A stretch of 64,000 nt of DNA from contig NZ_CAJVAS010000033.1 in NCBI RefSeq assembly GCF_910593845.1, forward strand, positions 1-64,000. Direction: 5' to 3'. This document shows positions 59,136-64,000 of the stretch, piece after piece; position 1 is the stretch's first letter; each line of letters starts with the position of its first letter. The notes under the pieces were generated by a model, which saw nothing but the letters and a program-made list of their open reading frames with translations, was not told where the DNA came from and searched no databases. Source of the stretch: Paenibacillus solanacearum. GTDB taxonomy: Bacteria > Bacillota > Bacilli > Paenibacillales > NBRC-103111. A program made the translations under genes and the position numbers.

Positions 59136-59598
59136 CAGGTGACACCCCTTCGATTGGATCGGCCGCAAGCCGCCATGCGCTCATCGAGTCGGCGAGACGC
59201 AGCAGCTTGTCGGCAAGAACCTGAATATCTTCATCGTTCCAATCCTGCAAAATAAGTTCCAAGCCGTCGATGCTCTTTTCGAGAAAGCCCAGCAGCACCT
59301 CCTCGCCCCGATCCGTTAGCCGGATCAAAGCGGATCGAAGATCCTTAGGGTCGGGGACGACGGTAATATGCCCCGATTGCTTTAGAGCCTGAATTCGCCG
59401 AGTGACGGAGGACGGGTTAAAATCAAGCTCGCTCGCAATGTCCGTCAATCGCATGGACTCCCGCTGTCTGACGAGCATCAATATTTCAAACGCCACCCGG
59501 TCCAAATCGGATCTTCGATTTTGCGCATGCTGGAATTCCTTCACAAGCCTTAAGGTGCCATACGCCAGCTTTTGCAGCGCCTTGCGGTCTTTCGCCAT
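59119..59598 (-). CDS. MarR-family transcriptional regulator
   Basis: The 159-residue protein is a MarR winged-helix dimer: LVRQRESMRLTDIASELDFN and PSSVTRRIQALKQSGHITVV form the DNA-binding helix and DPKDLRSALIRLTDRGEEVL the wing. It overlaps the methyltransferase gene by 17 bases and probably regulates the operon. The ATG at 59598 has GGGAGTGAACTTG upstream; 59625 is less likely. A palindrome with arms TTTATTTG/CAAATAAA lies just upstream. Confidence 0.9.
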   Translation of the reverse strand: MAKDRKALQKLAYGTLRLVKEFQHAQNRRSDLDRVAFEILMLVRQRESMRLTDIASELDFNPSSVTRRIQALKQSGHITVVPDPKDLRSALIRLTDRGEEVLLGFLEKSIDGLELILQDWNDEDIQVLADKLLRLADSMSAWRLAADPIEGVSPDDGGK

Positions 59599-59643
59599 CA
59601 AGTTCACTCCCAACGAGCACATCATGTCATATTGTCAGTATAT

Positions 59644-59670
59644 TTTATTTGTTTGCACAAAGCAAATAAA
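59644..59670 (-). promoter_or_regulatory. MarR operator candidate
   Basis: TTTATTTG (59644-59651) and CAAATAAA (59663-59670) are exact inverted repeats with an 11-base centre, which itself contains TTTGC-ACAAA-GCAAA symmetry. It lies just upstream of the marR start, as expected for autorepression. Confidence 0.5.
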
Positions 59671-59776
59671 TTCTCGACTTGACTCTCCCCTTGGAGGAGG
59701 CTATAAGCTGTCTCCGATACAATCGTTAGGAGGAAAGCCGGAATAAACCTTCGCCGGTTAAACCTTTTAATTCAGA

Positions 59777-59825
59777 TTGACACGTTACCATAAAGTAACA
59801 TATAATAACGTTACCAAATGGTAAC
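59777..59825 (+). promoter_or_regulatory. Sigma-A promoter with two palindromic operators before the second EamA gene
   Basis: TTGACA (59777-59782) and TATAAT (59801-59806) are separated by 18 bases. The spacer holds GTTAC-CATAAA-GTAAC (59784-59799), and GTTACC-AAAT-GGTAAC (59810-59825) covers the transcription start. Both palindromes share the half-site GTTAC, and their centres are 26 bases apart. Confidence 0.75.
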
Positions 59826-59898
59826 ATATTATAAAGGTCGCGTTGTTTGCCGGCAGCCGCCGTGCACACCACTATCGATCAAGGAGGATGACCATCCC

Positions 59899-60948
59899 AT
59901 GACGATTCGCGGACTCCACGAATCCCGCAATTCTGCACAGCGCGGCGCACCGGCCAGTCCGGCATCCGCTGACGACCGTACGGCTGCCCGAACCGCAAGC
60001 TCCCGGCCATTGAAGCTCGCTTACGTTCTCGCTGTGGTCAACGCCATCGTGATTGGCGTTTCCTTTTTGCTTGTCAAGCTGACATTGGCTTACGCCGATC
60101 CGATCGATACGCTCACGTACCGCTTCGCCGCCGCTTTTCTCCTCTTGGGTGTTCCGGCGGCATGCGGAATCGTCAAACTGAACTACCGCGACAAACCGTT
60201 TGCTCTGTTGCTGCTGCTGGCTTCGTTATACCCCGTCGGTTACTTTTTGCTTCAAACGACAGGGCTTCAGTATGCCACCTCGGCGGAAGGCGGCATTATC
60301 AGCGCATTTACGCCCATCGCCACGATGGTGCTCGCTTCCTTCTTTTTGAAAGAACAGACGACTTTGCTGCAAAAGCTGTTCATCGTTCTATCGACGCTTG
60401 GCGTCTTGTTTATCTTCGCGATGAAAGGCAGCGGAATCAACATGTCGACCTTGACCGGGATGGCGCTGCTCCTGGTCGCCTGCGTCCTCTTTGCCGCATA
60501 CAGCGTACTTGCCCGCGCCGTTACGCGGCGATTCAGCCCGGCGGAGATCAGCTGCTTCATGGTGGGCGCCGCCTTCGTCTCGATGCTGCTCGTTTCGCTG
60601 ACCGCCCATTCGGCCGCAGGCACATTGGACGCGTTCGTCGCACCGCTCGCAAACGGCGTATTTGTCGCCGTCATCGTCAGCCTTGGCGTCGTTCAATGCG
60701 CAACGGCGTTCATGGCCAACTACGTCCTCTCCCGCATCGAAGCGTCCAAAATGAGCGTATTCGCCAATTTGTCCACGGTGGTATCTATCGCCGCGGGAGC
60801 CATCTTTTTGCAGGAAGCCGTAACATGGTATCATCTCGCCGGCTCCGCCTTGATTATCGCCGGGGTGATCGGAACGAACGTATCGGCCAAGCGTGCGCTG
60901 TCGGTTCAACCGCAACCACAGGAAACATTCGCCAACGCGAGATCCTGA
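59899..60948 (+). CDS. EamA-family (DMT) transporter
   Basis: The 349-residue protein has a hydrophilic N-terminal extension of about 35 residues and ten membrane segments in two EamA repeats. Paralogous to the protein at 37080-38024, sharing PIDTLTYRF, TSAEGGI, FTMKGSGI-like AMKGSGINMSTLTG and EASKMSVFANLSTVVSIAAGA. It exports an unknown metabolite. AAGGAGG precedes the ATG at 59899 by about 11 bases. The promoter has twin palindromes, so expression is probably repressed until an inducer appears. Confidence 0.9.
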   Translation: MTIRGLHESRNSAQRGAPASPASADDRTAARTASSRPLKLAYVLAVVNAIVIGVSFLLVKLTLAYADPIDTLTYRFAAAFLLLGVPAACGIVKLNYRDKPFALLLLLASLYPVGYFLLQTTGLQYATSAEGGIISAFTPIATMVLASFFLKEQTTLLQKLFIVLSTLGVLFIFAMKGSGINMSTLTGMALLLVACVLFAAYSVLARAVTRRFSPAEISCFMVGAAFVSMLLVSLTAHSAAGTLDAFVAPLANGVFVAVIVSLGVVQCATAFMANYVLSRIEASKMSVFANLSTVVSIAAGAIFLQEAVTWYHLAGSALIIAGVIGTNVSAKRALSVQPQPQETFANARS

Positions 60949-61073
60949 AGCATTTTGCCGGAAACACTGACATACTGTTGTCAGCCTCCACAGCTATAAT
61001 AACGAATATAGCCGTTAAGCCATGAGCCTGGGAACAGGAAATGAGCTCTAATCCATGAGGAGGAAACAAGATA

Positions 61074-61502
61074 ATGAATAACAACAACACATTACGGGGA
61101 TTAACGACCGTCACATTATGGACGGATGATTTGGCGGCGGCCAAGCGATGGTACAGCGAGCTGCTCGGGATCGAGCCGTACTTTGAAGTAGCGGACGGGT
61201 ATTGCGAGTTTCGCGTCGGCGACTATCAGAATGAGCTCGGTCTGATTCATCGCCGTTATGCGCCTGAAGGGGCGCCGGCGACACCGGGCGGTCTTGTCGT
61301 CTACTGGCATGTGGACGATGTCAATGCAACGCTTGAGAAGCTGCTGTCGATGGGGGCGACCGTATACGAGGCCGTCACGGATCGCGGCCACGGCTTCGTC
61401 ACGGCCTCCGTCGTCGATCCGTTCGGGAATATCGTAGGCATCATGTACAATCCGCATTACCTGAATGTGCTCCAGCGGTTTCATAAAGAAACCGGCGTTT
61501 GA
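61074..61502 (+). CDS. VOC-family (glyoxalase-like) protein
   Basis: The 142-residue protein has the two beta-alpha-beta-beta-beta units of the VOC fold: VTLWTDDLAAAKRWYSELLG, YFEVADGYCEFRVGDYQNELG and the last FVTASVVDPFGNIVGIMYNP. The metal ligands are less clear than in glyoxalase I; H and E positions are partly replaced. GAGGAGGAA precedes the ATG. It is 125 bases after the second EamA gene, possibly with its own promoter. Substrate unknown. Confidence 0.88.
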   Translation: MNNNNTLRGLTTVTLWTDDLAAAKRWYSELLGIEPYFEVADGYCEFRVGDYQNELGLIHRRYAPEGAPATPGGLVVYWHVDDVNATLEKLLSMGATVYEAVTDRGHGFVTASVVDPFGNIVGIMYNPHYLNVLQRFHKETGV

Positions 61503-61518
61503 TCCCTTGGCACGACAA

Positions 61519-61568
61519 TGCGCAAAGACGCTTTCATTCCATTGACGGGATGAAAGGTCTTCGCGCAT
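61519..61568. terminator. Bidirectional Rho-independent terminator
   Basis: ATGCGCAAAGACGCTTTCAT pairs with ATGAAAGGTCTTCGCGCAT with two mismatches. It separates the convergent VOC gene and the orphan binding-protein gene. Confidence 0.8.
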
Positions 61569-61590
61569 ACCGCAGCGCACTGTCCTTATG

Positions 61591-62925
61591 TTATTTCACG
61601 ACCATGCTCTGAATGTCTTTATTGGCCTTCTCCTCCGCATCCCGCAAGGCCGAGTTAATATCCATGCCGCCGTCCACTACTTTTTTCAAGTTGTCTTTGA
61701 GCGGCTTGTTGGCCGCGTCATAATACTCCGTTCTCGCCCCGATAGCCGCCGACTTCACTTTGAAGATGCTCTGCACGTTTTTCACCTTCATGACCGGGTT
61801 GTTCGCGGCGAAGCTCTTCCGGAGTTCCTCATCGTCGTAAGAAGGCAGCTTCAATCCTTCCTTGGCGATGGACAATTGGTTTTCTTTGCTGACGATGGCC
61901 GATAGGACTTGGAATGCTTCCTGCTTTTTCTTGCTTTGGGAGCAAATCATCATCAGCCACGGGCCGCTCGCAGGGCCGACTCCCGGATTTTCTTTAAATG
62001 TAGGATAGGAGACCATATCCCAATTCATCCCGGTTCCGCCCTGGTTTTCCGCGGTCATGAGGTTGCTTGCGTACGTTCCCCAATCCGGGAGCATGGCCAG
62101 GTTCTGTTCCTTCATGAACCGGGTTCTTCCCGAGCCGTATCCCGATTTGTTGTTCGGCAAATCCGTAATGTCCTTCATCAGCTGGAATACCGCTTTCCAA
62201 TGCGCGTTATTGAACTGCGCCTTCTTCGTCTGCGGATTGACGAGCGTATCGGGGGACAGCTGACTGTATATATAGTAAGGATCCACTTGACTGGCCAGCG
62301 GGTAATATTGGGTGGCACCGTTCATGCCGGAAACTTTCCTGCTGAGCTCCAGCACATCATTCCAGGTCATGCCGTCTTTCGGGTAAGGGACCCCGAATTT
62401 ATCGAATACATCTTTGTTGTAGTATAGCGCCGTATATTGGGCTGCCCATGGGATCGCGTACAACTCGCCTTTTTTGCCGTATAAATCGTTAACGTTCATC
62501 AAGGTCGGCGTATACTTGGTTCGATCGTATCCGTTCGCTTTGGCGAGCGAGCTCAATTCTTCGGCCATTCCCACTTCCTTCATCTTAAGCACGGAATACG
62601 TGTCCACCGTCATAATATCCGGATAGGTGCCAGCGGCGATCAGATCCTCCAGCTTTTTGCCGGCTGCGTTGCGCACCACATCAAACGAAATATTCGGGTA
62701 TTTTTTTTGCACCGGTTCGGCGACATACCGTTGAAACTCCTCATCGCTCATTCCTGCGGAATGCATATAAAAGGTCAGCGTTACCGGTTCCTTGGATACC
62801 GGAATGGCCTCCGGCTTCCCCGTCCCCTTCTCCTCCGCAGTAATGGCGCTGTTCCCCCCGCAAGCGGTTGTGAAAGAACAACCCATCAGCAGCGCGAGTA
62901 CAAGTGCTATTTTGGTGTTCCGCAT
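61591..62925 (-). CDS. Sugar ABC transporter substrate-binding lipoprotein (orphan)
   Basis: The 444-residue protein has a lipoprotein signal with lipobox FTTAC (C about 22) and a family-1 solute-binding domain: VTLTFYMHSAGMSDEEF, KYPNISFDVVRN, GELYAIPWAAQYTALYYNK, WNDVLELSRKVSG and GPWLMMICSQSKKKQEAF. No permease genes are adjacent; the nearest intact pair is at 21759-23547, in another operon. It may feed a transporter elsewhere or act as a sensor's binding partner. GGGAGGAAAG precedes the ATG at 62925. A cre box for CcpA lies upstream. Confidence 0.92.
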   Translation of the reverse strand: MRNTKIALVLALLMGCSFTTACGGNSAITAEEKGTGKPEAIPVSKEPVTLTFYMHSAGMSDEEFQRYVAEPVQKKYPNISFDVVRNAAGKKLEDLIAAGTYPDIMTVDTYSVLKMKEVGMAEELSSLAKANGYDRTKYTPTLMNVNDLYGKKGELYAIPWAAQYTALYYNKDVFDKFGVPYPKDGMTWNDVLELSRKVSGMNGATQYYPLASQVDPYYIYSQLSPDTLVNPQTKKAQFNNAHWKAVFQLMKDITDLPNNKSGYGSGRTRFMKEQNLAMLPDWGTYASNLMTAENQGGTGMNWDMVSYPTFKENPGVGPASGPWLMMICSQSKKKQEAFQVLSAIVSKENQLSIAKEGLKLPSYDDEELRKSFAANNPVMKVKNVQSIFKVKSAAIGARTEYYDAANKPLKDNLKKVVDGGMDINSALRDAEEKANKDIQSMVVK

Positions 62926-62984
62926 GCTTCTTTCCTCCCTTTTGATTTCTGCTCGCAATACCGGACTGGGCTGCTAAACTGACT

Positions 62985-62998
62985 TTTAAGCGCTTTCA
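62985..62998 (-). promoter_or_regulatory. cre box (CcpA site) upstream of the orphan binding-protein gene
   Basis: The minus strand reads TGAAAGCGCTTAAA, one base off the cre consensus TGWAANCGNTNWCA in the penultimate position. It lies 60-73 bases before the start codon, where CcpA would repress. Confidence 0.65.
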
Positions 62999-63064
62999 TT
63001 TTATTCCCCTGCGGTTCTCGGTATGCGTCATTTATGGATATCGATTGCAGAGCTTCACAGTCAT

Positions 63065-64000
63065 TTACGGAGTGAACACATACCCGTTAAAATAATGCAC
63101 CCCGTCCGAAGCGGTATCTCCCGGAGCCGTCCTTCGATTGGTGTTGAACCAAAGCTTGTCGCCTTCGCCGATGCCGACCCCTTCGATCTCGAACAGATCG
63201 GGGAACGCAGAGGAAGTTACGCGGAACGACAAGTTGTTATCTGCATATATGGTGCCTGATGCGGTCGAGATATTGCGATACACGAGTACAATACTGATGT
63301 TCTCATGCGTGAGCGGGAAAAATAATGTATTGCTGCGATAACCGAATCCTTGGGTTAAATACGATGAGATGTTAGATACCGTGCTGCCGTTGACCTTGGC
63401 ATCCGCAATATTAACGGTAAATGAGGAGGTGACATTGATAGTGCCGCTGGTGGCGGTTAGCGGGAGAGACCCTCTGTAGAATGTGCGTCCGGATTTGAAG
63501 AGGAAGTTCAAGCTGCTGGTCGTTTTGCTCGTAATTTTAACGCCCGACATCGATTTGTCCGCGCCGTTGTACTTGATCGTGTAGTTGCCGACTTTGTAAT
63601 AGGTCGCCCCTACATACTTCAGTTTCACGAGGCTCATGCTGCCGGTGTTCATGGTGACGATAAACATGTACAGCTCTCCGTTGTTGGAGCTGAGCGCCAT
63701 ATCATTCGCATGCCCGAGGTAGTTCGCGTAGGTCGTCCCGTTATCCCCGTTCGTCATGAGCTCGGTCGTTCCGTCGCTCATCTTCGTACGGTAAATGACC
63801 TGCTTGTTATCGGCTTCGTTGATTTTCACCGAATACGTGTAGGCCGTTCCGACGCCAAACCCTTGTGTAGAATAAGCGCTGTTAGCGTTACCGAGCGTTG
63901 CGACGGTGGAGTAGCCGCCGTAAAAGGCGGCACTCGCCGTAATCGGTACCATCAAAGCTACGCACAGCAGCAAGGCGACCATCAGGGTAACGCGATTCCG
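63065..64000 (-). CDS. Secreted beta-propeller-like protein, N-terminus cut by the window end
   Basis: The frame is open to the right edge of the window; the last residues read RNRVTLMVALLLCVALMVPITASA, part of a signal peptide with cleavage after ASA, so only a few residues are missing. The 280 or so mature residues are rich in Thr, Ser, Tyr and Gly, with repeated short strands (YKVGNYTIKYNGADK, FLFKSGRTFYRGSLPL, FRVTSSAFPDLFEIEG) that suggest a beta-propeller like TagC-type proteins. No catalytic motif is visible. I do not recognise a family. It is on the same strand as, and upstream of, the orphan binding-protein gene. Confidence 0.75.
   Translation of the reverse strand, partial: RNRVTLMVALLLCVALMVPITASAAFYGGYSTVATLGNANSAYSTQGFGVGTAYTYSVKINEADNKQVIYRTKMSDGTTELMTNGDNGTTYANYLGHANDMALSSNNGELYMFIVTMNTGSMSLVKLKYVGATYYKVGNYTIKYNGADKSMSGVKITSKTTSSLNFLFKSGRTFYRGSLPLTATSGTINVTSSFTVNIADAKVNGSTVSNISSYLTQGFGYRSNTLFFPLTHENISIVLVYRNISTASGTIYADNNLSFRVTSSAFPDLFEIEGVGIGEGDKLWFNTNRRTAPGDTASDGVHYFNGYVFTP

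Overview
The window looks like chromosomal DNA of a Paenibacillus-like member of the Bacillota. Support for this includes moderately high G+C, strong GGAGG ribosome binding sites, frequent TTG/GTG starts, a T-box ahead of leuA, a CIRCE operator at htpG, a cre box, a TagC/DinC-type secreted protein, a YdjO-type zinc-ribbon protein, a spore-type oxalate decarboxylase, and sugar ABC operons without their own ATPase. I see no rRNA, tRNA, CRISPR array, transposase or prophage. The species is inferred from this gene content.

Positions 1-10,400 hold a sugar/polyol block, mostly on the minus strand: dhaK-dhaL; a glycerophosphodiesterase; an EEP-family hydrolase; a histidine phosphatase; an FGGY kinase; a 2-hydroxyacid dehydrogenase; and a SorC regulator. 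Two sets of decayed sugar-ABC permease genes sit directly upstream of dhaK and of sorC, so the block seems to have lost its transporters. A 45-bp tandem hairpin repeat lies between the kinase and the dehydrogenase. A luciferase-like oxidoreductase follows on the plus strand.

Positions 10,400-30,800: an SGNH hydrolase, then a three-gene cluster (ComEC-like lipoprotein, EF-hand membrane protein, HupE core protein), a metallo-hydrolase, a membrane protein, htpG with sigma-A promoter and CIRCE, a tagC-like gene, an intact sugar ABC cassette (binding protein plus two permeases), a DUF5519 protein, a DHA2 exporter with TetR regulator, ydjO, a winged-helix protein, an SDR enzyme, an AHSA1 protein and an AraC regulator.

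Positions 30,800-48,000: leuA with its T-box, a cupin plus oxalate decarboxylase pair with sporulation features, a PadR/MFS operon, an EamA transporter, nitroreductase, acetyltransferase, phosphatase, radical SAM protein, cell-wall amidase, P-loop kinase, ferritin-like protein, helD and small DUF proteins.

Positions 48,000-64,000 contain the most interesting neighbourhood: a fluoride riboswitch and CLC-F fluoride antiporter, next to an ECF41 sigma factor coupled to a flavin oxidoreductase. The oxidoreductase has a textbook ECF41 promoter and, just upstream, a degenerate copy of the fluoride riboswitch. Then follow a DHA2 exporter, an AraC regulator, a flavodoxin-fold oxidoreductase, an AT-rich island with a secreted metallo-beta-lactamase-fold protein, a MarR/methyltransferase pair, a second EamA transporter with twin operators, VOC proteins, an orphan sugar-binding lipoprotein with a cre box, and a secreted protein cut by the window end.
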